NCBI GenBank assembly: GCA_047620505.1
Contig: JBLHKS010000109.1
Location: 1 to 24,189, forward strand
Source of the DNA: JBLHKS01 sp047620505
GTDB lineage: Bacteria > Verrucomicrobiota > Verrucomicrobiia > Verrucomicrobiales > DEV007
Length of the DNA: 24,189 bases
Direction: 5' to 3'
Both the position numbers and the translations under genes were made by a program. Every line of letters begins with the position of its first letter. The stretch's first letter is position 1. Under the pieces are notes generated by a model. The model had not been told where the DNA came from and searched no databases. It worked only from the letters and a program-made list of their open reading frames with translations. Positions 7,601 to 13,912 of the stretch are shown here, piece after piece.

Positions 7601-8806
7601 CGCGGGGATGAACCAGTCTTCCAGCTCCAGCCGCTGCCGGCCTTTTTCGCGCTGGACCTCGTATTTTTCGGGGTTGTTGGCGAGAAACGTCCGGGCGTCG
7701 TCGAGCGCGGTGGCGATGCCGCGGCCACGGGCGAGACTGCTGTAGAATTTGCCGAACAGATCCCGTGTCGTCGCCACGAGAACCGAGTGGGTCATGGCGA
7801 GGATCGCGGGAATGCCGGTGGCGGTGAGCTTGCCGGCCACGCTGGCCATCGGGTCGCCTTCGGTATCGACCGTGGCGCTCTGACAAGCCGACAAAACGAT
7901 GAGGCCGACTTTGTTTCGGTAGAGCGTTTTGTGGAGTTCCTCAGCGGAGATGAGGTGCTTTTCGCGGTCTTCCTTTTCGAAGAGCAGGAACCCGATCCCG
8001 ACCGGGGAGTCGGCGTTCTGATCTTTGCGCGACTGGCGCTCGCGCTGGATCACGCTGTCGATCGATTTTCCGTAGAGATGAGCGTTTTTCTTCGCTTCCT
8101 CATCGGTAACCTTGGCGAAAACGCCGTGCCCATCGAAGTGGAGAATGTCGATCGGCGGCTTCGCGTCGTCGTCGAGCCGCTCGACGAGCGCGTTGTGGGT
8201 CGGCGGGTGGAGAAATTCGCAGGTGACGCGGCCAGGCGCGTGTTTTTCGACGGCGTCGAGCACGGCCTTGGGATCGGCGCGCGGATCGATGAAACCCGCG
8301 CCTTTCGGGCGGCTGACGACGAAGAGCAGGTGGAGCTGGTCCTTGGGCCGAATTTTGAAGGGTTTGCGGCCTTCCTGCGCGCCGGAGATGCGGCGGCGGA
8401 TGCTGATGTGGGGCTTTTCGCGAAAGAGGAAAACACCGCGCGGATCGTGGAGCAGTTCCCAAGGTAGCGAAAGAACCGAAGCCTCGCCGGAGTCGATCGT
8501 GATAACGCGCTGATTGGCCCTCGCGTTGCGGAACTCAAGAAACGGCTCCAGCGCTGCGGCGTCGCCCAACACGCTCTTGAAAAGGGCTTTGCCGATCTCC
8601 GGCAATCGTTCGCGGATTCGTACAGCTTCGGTGTCATCCGGCTCCGCCAGCGAAGCCGCGCCGTAGGTTTCAACATACCAGCGGATGTCAGCCTTATCCT
8701 TTTCGGTAAAGGGATTGGTGAAATTGAGCGCCCCGGAATCCGCGCCATCGAATTGGACTTGGACGGTGGTTTTATCAGGGAATTTGAGAGTCAGTTCGGC
8801 TGCCAC
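4649..8806 (-). CDS. CHAT protease - STAND NTPase - TPR protein
   Basis: A 1385-residue multidomain signalling protein. An N-terminal CHAT (caspase-like peptidase) domain covers about residues 95-410, with the His in HFDGHG (H227) and the Cys in VLSACQSA (C308). A STAND/NB-ARC-type NTPase starts near 446 (GFFGRRHEL) with P-loop GFGGQGKT (474-481), Walker B TLIILDN (546-552) and RVLITTRKP (578-585). A helical region follows, then several tetratricopeptide repeats (about 960-1240) and a helical tail. No export signal is visible. In this architecture the TPR part usually senses, the NTPase oligomerises and the CHAT domain cleaves targets; such proteins occur in bacterial conflict and cell-death systems. 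The CHAT-NTPase linker (about 414-437) is encoded by a REP-like palindrome. The TPR-coding part is about 42-52% GC against 70-77% in lines sampled from the CHAT/NTPase part. It is coupled to the DUF900 hydrolase by ATGA. Confidence 0.92.
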   Translation of the reverse strand: MAAELTLKFPDKTTVQVQFDGADSGALNFTNPFTEKDKADIRWYVETYGAASLAEPDDTEAVRIRERLPEIGKALFKSVLGDAAALEPFLEFRNARANQRVITIDSGEASVLSLPWELLHDPRGVFLFREKPHISIRRRISGAQEGRKPFKIRPKDQLHLLFVVSRPKGAGFIDPRADPKAVLDAVEKHAPGRVTCEFLHPPTHNALVERLDDDAKPPIDILHFDGHGVFAKVTDEEAKKNAHLYGKSIDSVIQRERQSRKDQNADSPVGIGFLLFEKEDREKHLISAEELHKTLYRNKVGLIVLSACQSATVDTEGDPMASVAGKLTATGIPAILAMTHSVLVATTRDLFGKFYSSLARGRGIATALDDARTFLANNPEKYEVQREKGRQRLELEDWFIPALFHGGEEVAMLRSGGFQPPSESSETDQRRLDATTTSNLRKSHETGFFGRRHELWQIERWFASGETRRISITGFGGQGKTELALEAGRWLLRTGLFKRAVFIDYASVQSEDAVSVAVSTIGATLGQSLPDADAVTECLVDVEAPTLIILDNLETLDPGPLRELLDAAVPWSTAGKSRVLITTRKPDLDHPDYRIEGTRIHRRIALTGLGSRVNPDDALEWFGELNKLPLADENERVPPPSREAVIDLFEKVDFHPLSIAVLAQELRTRSARKLGERLEELLSGDAISGIAGEGTPKSLIASLELSLERLSPEERDAMRKLGVFQGGAMESSLLEITELGEAEARNQAGKRERLQQLLVGLEGEDSGRTLEMLAANLPEGAELPADFAEQLRARLAEMPEPEAPSFTVPGPSTNLWPSLRRQLETTGLIEAETIPGVGQPFLRFHPTLAPILWAGLPGEDRDALIIAHRQCYQDLATFLGTFDRKNPRLARSITLRELPNLLHAVQQAFNAEDPDAAEFADTVYQFVGTYFGMKKDVAALFRSAGDLAASANAGSNSWIRVKTNQGEHLLENGQIQEASAIFTEVREVLGKTPRFELFLTHFFLGRCLKGSGRPDLAETEFRRGFLVIDALPSDDQFRGYRGSLFTELGDVLRNQGNLTEAREAYQKSLAIFYELSNERAQAVTIGQLGSLAMLEGNLTEAVELFRKALEQFRALNEPPHVAIYLYQLGVAFRRTGELEQAERYFRDAAELDAKLGNLIGAAQSWSQLANVAQVMGNSTSAETWYRRAIKAVRGQPAHLARELNNLANLLLHSDASRLDEALDLARESLNIKKTLDHGATKIWLNYEILAQISDQNAQLAEAEAYRHEARKAKWNFAGTAHEMKHHLDLIRGSVQAVINPDSDAAVQFQSGLPKAENGHRKNFVAAIRHIRENGTESQDGNDISEKFKLDLEAAMIVETILEALADPEAFAAKFGLTSEAAEDPE
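7497..7566. repeat. REP-like inverted repeat inside the CHAT-STAND gene
   Basis: Arms of 24 bp at 7497-7520 and 7543-7566 are reverse complements at 22 of 24 positions, with a 22-bp centre. The element lies wholly inside the CHAT-STAND reading frame without breaking it and encodes the linker between CHAT and NTPase (residues about 414-437, with GGFQPP and RRLDATTT). The arms carry the core GGCGGCTGGA, the style of short palindromic repeats scattered through many Verrucomicrobiota genomes. Confidence 0.85.
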
Positions 8807-8875
8807 GGCCCCGATTCTAAGTTAGGAACGCCGAGTGCGAAACCGGAAATGTTCGGGCGTGCAATTTCCGCCCGC

Positions 8876-11800
8876 TCACTCCACGAACATGAACTCGTTC
8901 GACGCCAAAAGCGCCTGGGCGTAGCGGTCAGCAGCTGCTGTGTCGCCGCTGAGCAAAGCGAGGCCGATTTCGCGCTCTTCAGCAGTCGGTTCGCGGGCGA
9001 AGAGGAGGCGATAGGCGAGGTCAACTCTCTCGGCAGGCTCCGGCGCTTCGGATTCGAGATGACGGGCTAACGCGCGGGCTCTCGCGATGAAAAAGCGGTT
9101 GTTGAGGAGGAAGAGCGATTGCTGCGGCGTGATCGTCGGCGTGCGCTTGGCGATGCTGGTGCGCGGGGGCGGGAAGTCGAAGAGCTGGAGGAATTGATCG
9201 GACGGGAATTTGTCGCCGTTGCGGCTGGTTTTCGCGTAAATCGTGCGGCGCATCGAGACTTCGAGATTGTCGACCGGCTCGCCGCCCATCGTAAGGTCGA
9301 GTTCACCGGTTACCGCGAGGAGCTGATCGCGCCAGGCTTCGACCTCGAGTTTGCGCGGATTCATTCGCCAGAGAAATTTGTTGTCGCCGTCTTTGGCGAA
9401 TTTGTCAGGGTCGAATCGGCTGCTCTGACGCCAAACCGACGAGGTAAGAATCAGGCGATGAAGTTCTTTGAGCGACCAGCTGCGTTTGACGAATTCCGCG
9501 GCGAGAAAATCCAGCAATTCTGGATGAGTCGGCCCTCTGCCGAGTTCGCCGAAATTGCTCCGCGACGGCACGAGGGCCTGACCGAAATGCCAACCCCAAA
9601 TACGGTTGACGAACACCCTGGCCGTGAGCGGATTCTCCGGCGAAACGACCGCATCTGCCAACTCGCGACGGCCGCTGCCATCCTTGAATTCCGGCGTGTC
9701 GTCACCACCGAAAATCCGCAGAAATCGTCGAGGAGCTTCTTCGCCGGGCTTGCGCAAATTTCCACGAAGCGCGACGGGCATGTTGGCGGCTCCGGAGTCG
9801 CGCAGGGCGTGAACAGTCGCGTACTTGGCCGGCATGTTGGCCTTGTTTTCCTTCACCTTGGCTTGCCTAACACGAATGTCGGCGGCGATCTCAGGATTGA
9901 GGTCATCCAAGACCTGGTTGCGATCGAATTTGAAGAATTTTTTCGACCAACCAATGAGCTTTTTCTCCTGTTCGGTCTCTGGTTTTTCTTTGGCTCGAAG
10001 CGCGATGAGCTGAGCTTGAAACTCGGCCGCAGCTTCAGCAGATCGGGACGCAAACCAGGCATCGAGTTCCGGCACTTCCTCGGTGTTTTTCGTTCCGCCA
10101 AAGTGAGGCGCGCAGAATCGAAAAACAGCGCCGACCAGGCCGCGCTCCCGCGCAAACTTCAACGCGTCCGGCGGCGGCTCCATTTCCATGAACTCGACGG
10201 CTGCCGACATGTATTTGGCTAGCCGCTGGACTTCCTGATTGAGCAGCGCCTCGCCACGATCGTCGATGACTTGGTTCATCTCCTTCTCAAACTCCTGGAC
10301 CGCTTTGACTACCACATTGTAGGCGTCGATTTCTGACTGCGGCGCGATCGGATGTTCGTGCACAGCGGAATTGTTAAAAACACCTGCGATCGAATAATAA
10401 TCGAGCGTCGGGATCGGATCAAATTTGTGATCGTGACACCGCGCACAAGCCAGCGTCACGCCGAGAATCCCCCGCCCCAGCGTGTCGACTCGATCGTCCA
10501 GCGTCTCGATTTTCGCCATCGCGTTGCTGTCAGCGTCGCCGCCGTCTGACTTGTATTGGGGACCGAGCGCGAAGAATCCCGTTGCGACGGTGTGCTTGTC
10601 AGGATCGATCAAATCACCCGCGATCTGGAGCCTGACAAACTCGTCAATCGGCATGTCGGCGTTGATCGCCTCGACGACCCAATCGCGATAACGCCAGGCC
10701 TGCGGGTTGTTCGAATTGTCGAGAAATCCGCCAAACCCATCGCTGAAGCGGGCGACGTCGAGCCAGTGCCTCGCCCAGCGCTCGCCGTAGCGCGGATCGG
10801 CCAGCAACTGCTCAATCACGGCTTCCCAGGAAATTCGGCCTTCGACGAAATCGGCGCTCTGCTCCGGCGTCGGCGGCAGACCAAGCAGGTCGAGATAAAC
10901 GCGTCGAATCAGCGTATGTTTCGGCGCAGGTTCGGACGGCGTCAGGCCCTCGGCATCGAGCCGAGCGAGCACGAATCGGTCGAGATCGCTCGTTACCCAA
11001 GCTTCGTTCTTCACGGCAGGCGGACCGGCTTTCGAAATCGGCTGCCAGGCCCAGTGCTCGGCTCGCAACGCCTCCCAGTCCCATGCTTCCTCCTCTTTCG
11101 CGAGCTCAGTCGATCCGCCTGGCCACGGCGCACCCATCTCGATCCACTTTCGGAGATTTTCGATCGCGAGATCCGGCAGTTTTTTCTTCGGCGGCATCGC
11201 GAATTCGGAATCAAGGTAGCTCACTCCACGGAAAAACGGGCTCTCATCCGGCTTGCCCGGAATGATCGCCGGCCCGCTGTCGCCGCCCTCTAACAAGGCC
11301 GCCAACGAGTCGACATGGAGACCGCCTTTCTGCTTTTCGTCGACGCTGTGGCAGCTAAAACAGTGATCGGCGAGGACGGGCCTGACATGCGTCTCAAAAA
11401 ACTCAATCTGCTCAGCCGTCGGCTCCGTCACGGCGGGAACTGGCGTCGGCTCCGGTTCGTTTTTGACGACGATCTCGGGAACCTGCGTTTTGAAATCGAG
11501 CTTCCACTTCGTTTTCAACTCCAGCAGTTGCTGATCGAGTTCGGCCTTCGAAAGCGCGTCCGAAAACACTCGAATCTCGGCGATTTGGCCCTGAAAAAAT
11601 TCCCCATTCGAAGTCAGCTTGTTTCCGACCCGAATCCCGCTCACGCCCAGATTCTGCGCTTCGATGTTGATCGTCCCGACCGCTGGCGGGTTGTCGTTGT
11701 CGATCACAACGACGTTTTCGCGATCCGCGCCTGTCAAAACCATCGCCGTAAGCCGCCAATCCCCAACCTTCAGCGGCACGAGCGAATGAGCGTCGTTCCC

Positions 11801-12199
11801 CTGCCCGTTGAAGCCGTAGCGATTCCCCACCTGGAGCAACGACCCGCGCCTTCCGCCGCCTTCGCCAGCTTGTTCAAAGACAACCTGGACGCCCTCGCGT
11901 TCGGGCCGCCAGAGCGCGATGACCGTGAACGAATCGTCGCCCTCCGCGAGGACCGACGGGCCTTCGAGGAAGTCGTCCCCGTCGAAAGCGATCGTCTCTC
12001 GACCACCGAGTTTGGAGCCGACCATCGGTCGAGAATCTGGAACCGCTTGCGTCGCGCCCGCCGTCCAGCGCTCGATTTTTCCATCGGCCACGTGGATCGA
12101 TTTCGCGTCCGAAGCATCCAGAACCAAAACCGGCTCCGCGCCGAACGCGAATGCTGAAAAGGCGAAAATTGAAACTGTGAGCGTGCGAAATTTCATCAT
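8876..12199 (-). CDS. PSD1-family protein: LamG-like, cytochrome-c-like PSCyt1, DUF1549 (PSCyt2), DUF1553 (PSD1)
   Basis: A 1107-residue secreted protein starting at an ATG with a signal peptide (MKFRTLTVSIFAFSAFAFGA). In order: a LamG/concanavalin-like domain (about 22-235), a PSCyt1 domain with the haem-type motif C280-F-S-C-H284 and PGKPDESPFFRGV, a DUF1549 domain (RRVYLDLLGLPPTPEQ, WARHWLDVARFSD) holding a second CXXCH (CARCHDHKFDPIP), and a C-terminal DUF1553 domain (LTARVFVNRIWGWHFGQ, LKELHRLILTSSVWRQSS). These proteins are a speciality of Planctomycetota and Verrucomicrobiota, occur with DUF1501 proteins and sulfatases, and are thought to act on polysaccharides or in redox steps outside the cytoplasm; the reaction is unknown. 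It is first in a co-oriented set with the CHAT protein, 69 bp away. Confidence 0.95.
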   Translation of the reverse strand: MMKFRTLTVSIFAFSAFAFGAEPVLVLDASDAKSIHVADGKIERWTAGATQAVPDSRPMVGSKLGGRETIAFDGDDFLEGPSVLAEGDDSFTVIALWRPEREGVQVVFEQAGEGGGRRGSLLQVGNRYGFNGQGNDAHSLVPLKVGDWRLTAMVLTGADRENVVVIDNDNPPAVGTINIEAQNLGVSGIRVGNKLTSNGEFFQGQIAEIRVFSDALSKAELDQQLLELKTKWKLDFKTQVPEIVVKNEPEPTPVPAVTEPTAEQIEFFETHVRPVLADHCFSCHSVDEKQKGGLHVDSLAALLEGGDSGPAIIPGKPDESPFFRGVSYLDSEFAMPPKKKLPDLAIENLRKWIEMGAPWPGGSTELAKEEEAWDWEALRAEHWAWQPISKAGPPAVKNEAWVTSDLDRFVLARLDAEGLTPSEPAPKHTLIRRVYLDLLGLPPTPEQSADFVEGRISWEAVIEQLLADPRYGERWARHWLDVARFSDGFGGFLDNSNNPQAWRYRDWVVEAINADMPIDEFVRLQIAGDLIDPDKHTVATGFFALGPQYKSDGGDADSNAMAKIETLDDRVDTLGRGILGVTLACARCHDHKFDPIPTLDYYSIAGVFNNSAVHEHPIAPQSEIDAYNVVVKAVQEFEKEMNQVIDDRGEALLNQEVQRLAKYMSAAVEFMEMEPPPDALKFARERGLVGAVFRFCAPHFGGTKNTEEVPELDAWFASRSAEAAAEFQAQLIALRAKEKPETEQEKKLIGWSKKFFKFDRNQVLDDLNPEIAADIRVRQAKVKENKANMPAKYATVHALRDSGAANMPVALRGNLRKPGEEAPRRFLRIFGGDDTPEFKDGSGRRELADAVVSPENPLTARVFVNRIWGWHFGQALVPSRSNFGELGRGPTHPELLDFLAAEFVKRSWSLKELHRLILTSSVWRQSSRFDPDKFAKDGDNKFLWRMNPRKLEVEAWRDQLLAVTGELDLTMGGEPVDNLEVSMRRTIYAKTSRNGDKFPSDQFLQLFDFPPPRTSIAKRTPTITPQQSLFLLNNRFFIARARALARHLESEAPEPAERVDLAYRLLFAREPTAEEREIGLALLSGDTAAADRYAQALLASNEFMFVE
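8929..8940. repeat. CAGCAGCTGCTG palindrome, copy 4
   Basis: An exact 12-mer near the 3' end of the PSD1 gene, read as Ala codons (TAAADRY). No other exact copy occurs between 4565 and 13624. Confidence 0.85.
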
Positions 12200-12292
12200 C
12201 AGCGCACCCCCAGCACGAACGCGCGACGGGGCCTCTTTCGGCTCAGGACGAGCTAGCGAAGCTCTGCCTCAAACCGACAAGAATTCCTTTTA

Positions 12293-12436
12293 TTTGGAGT
12301 GCGTTGGGGAACTTCCAGCGAGACACCGCTTTCGCGCGGCGAAAACCCAATCAATCCACCAAGCGAATTCGTAGTTGGCGGAAACCGCTTGTGCGCGAAA
12401 GCGGTGTCTCGCTTAGGCTCCCCAACGCACTCCAAA
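12293..12436. repeat. 144-bp imperfect palindrome in the intergenic gap
   Basis: The 306-bp gap 12200-12505 contains no convincing gene. Most of it is an inverted repeat: the arm 12293-12337 pairs with 12393-12436. Outer blocks of 18 bp (starting TTTGGAGTGCG) and inner blocks of 21 bp (ending CGCTTTCGCGC) match exactly and are separated by 5-6 unmatched bases; the centre is 55 bp. This looks like a REP/BIME- or MITE-type element. It lies downstream of the sulfatase gene (ends 12506) and upstream of PSD1, so in RNA it would be a strong hairpin that could stop transcription or protect 3' ends. The short reading frames within it are by-products of the repeat. Confidence 0.88.
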
Positions 12437-12505
12437 AGGCTTGCTGGCGATCGACGTTTCCTGTCAATCCAAGGTGCCATTTCCCTGAGCTGAGTCCGGA
12501 GAATT

Positions 12506-13912
12506 TCAAGCTTCCGGACCAACTAAGCCCATCCGCATCGAAAAATAATGCGTTTCGTTCAGCGTCCGATCGCCCGTTTCCTGAATCACACGCCAGATTT
12601 CAGCCATCATCGCGCGCTCACGATCCCCATGCTCCGGGCGACCCGCGAGATTGGTGAGTTCGTCAGGGTCTTCGGCTAGATTGTAAAGTTCGTCGTAGTC
12701 AAAACCGTTGAACACGAATTTCCAATCGCCTTCCCACCAGATTCGCTGAGTCAGCCGAAAGCGCGTGCCGTGATTTTCAGCAAACAGGCCGTTTCGAGAT
12801 TTCGCGGACGGATTTCGAAGCACTGGCGCGAAACTCGTCGAGTCCGGAACGTCGATCGGCTCGGCTCCAGCGAGTTCGAGAACCGTTGGACAGAGGTCGT
12901 GAAAGCCGACCAGCGAATCGCTCTCTCCTCGCGTGATTCCAGGTCCGGCCACGATCATCGGCACGCGATAGATTTCCTCGAACGGCCCGAAGTTGTGCGC
13001 CTCGAATCCGTGCGCACCGACATAACGGCCATGATCGGCCGTCACGATCACGGTGGTCGATTCCAGATCGATCTCGTCCAGCAGCCGACCGAATTGCTCG
13101 TCGAGTTCTGTGATCCGGCCGAAGTAGCAAGCTCGCGCCATTCTCCACTCGTCGTCGGTCATTTCCGCAGCGATTTCGCGCTGACGTTTGTAGAGATTCG
13201 GGCGGCCTTCGTGCTGATCGCGGAGACTCGAGGGCAGCGGGATCGAATCGACATCGTATTTTTCGAATGTTTCTCGACTAACGACTAGAGCTTCGTTCGG
13301 CTCTGAAAAACTGGCGCAGGCGCACCACGGCTTAGCTGCTTCGCGGATGAATTCGAGAGCCTGGCCGGTGGTGTAAGCCGGATAGCGCTCAGCAGCTGGC
13401 GTGTCGGTGACCCCGTAGTGAAGAATGTCGTTGTACCCGGCCGGACCGCGATGGTAGCGCGTCAGCGTCGGATCGAGTTTCAGGTTCTGCGCGCTGGGCT
13501 CGATTCCAGCGCCAAGACCGGCGTGATGTTTCGCGCCCTTCGCATGGTATCGATTCCAACCGAAATCTTCGAGCTTGCCGCTGCGTTCGAGATGCCACTT
13601 GCCGAAATATCCGGTTTCGTAGCCAGCAGCTGCTAATCGCTGGGCCCAGTGCGGCTTATCAGTTCGGAGCACGCATTGATCAGGGTCTCGGCCGTGTTCG
13701 ACTTCGAGCACGCCGTGATTGTGGGCGAGCAAACCGGTCATGAGCGACGCTCGCGACGGCGAACAAGTCGGCGTTGGGCAGTAGGCTCGATGAAACTGGA
13801 CGCCGCGATCGATCAGCCGATTGAAATTCGGAGTCTGGCAGCTGCTGGCTCGCTCAAGCGCAGCGGCCTGGCAGGCGTCCATCAAAAATAGAAGAATGTT
13901 AGGCTGAATCAT
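12506..13912 (-). CDS. Sulfatase without signal peptide
   Basis: A 468-residue sulfatase from ATG 13912, chosen because it overlaps the symporter stop as ATGA and puts the family start motif QPNILLFLMD at the N-terminus. A TTG at 13924 is the alternative. The C-x-P-S-R core is C50-S-P-S-R54 in TPTCSPSRASLMTG, K105 and H107 lie in FGKWHLE, and VTADHGRYVGAHG carries later metal ligands. The first metal ligand is D12, but the next position, Asp in many sulfatases, is Ala (MDAC). No leader is visible, so it should act in the cytoplasm, as choline sulfatase does. Coupling to the SSS symporter suggests that the pair imports and desulfates a small sulfated compound, for example a sulfated sugar; the identity is unknown. 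Formylglycine maturation of Cys50 is needed and no maturase gene is in the window. Confidence 0.93.
   Translation of the reverse strand: MIQPNILLFLMDACQAAALERASSCQTPNFNRLIDRGVQFHRAYCPTPTCSPSRASLMTGLLAHNHGVLEVEHGRDPDQCVLRTDKPHWAQRLAAAGYETGYFGKWHLERSGKLEDFGWNRYHAKGAKHHAGLGAGIEPSAQNLKLDPTLTRYHRGPAGYNDILHYGVTDTPAAERYPAYTTGQALEFIREAAKPWCACASFSEPNEALVVSRETFEKYDVDSIPLPSSLRDQHEGRPNLYKRQREIAAEMTDDEWRMARACYFGRITELDEQFGRLLDEIDLESTTVIVTADHGRYVGAHGFEAHNFGPFEEIYRVPMIVAGPGITRGESDSLVGFHDLCPTVLELAGAEPIDVPDSTSFAPVLRNPSAKSRNGLFAENHGTRFRLTQRIWWEGDWKFVFNGFDYDELYNLAEDPDELTNLAGRPEHGDRERAMMAEIWRVIQETGDRTLNETHYFSMRMGLVGPEA
13625..13634. repeat. AGCAGCTGCT palindrome, copy 5
   Basis: An exact 10-mer inside the cytosolic sulfatase gene, read LAAAGYE. 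Near matches lie at 13839-13847 and 13390-13398 in the same gene. Confidence 0.8.

Noticed and set aside
7226..8467. A 413-codon open frame on the plus strand opposite the CHAT/NTPase gene
   Set aside because: It has no domain pattern, is antisense to a gene with clear CHAT and P-loop motifs, and high GC alone keeps such frames open.
9119..11293. Plus-strand open frames of 367 and 245 codons (9119-10222, 10556-11293) opposite the PSD1 gene
   Set aside because: They are shadows of a well-supported gene with two CXXCH motifs and DUF1549/DUF1553 blocks. Their own translations are Arg-rich and featureless.
11315..12157. A 280-codon plus-strand open frame opposite the PSD1 N-terminus
   Set aside because: Antisense to the signal peptide and LamG-like region, with no recognisable protein features.
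12253..12522. Short open frames in both directions within the gap before PSD1
   Set aside because: They lie in the long palindrome, whose two arms produce similar peptides. No start signal or family match is seen.
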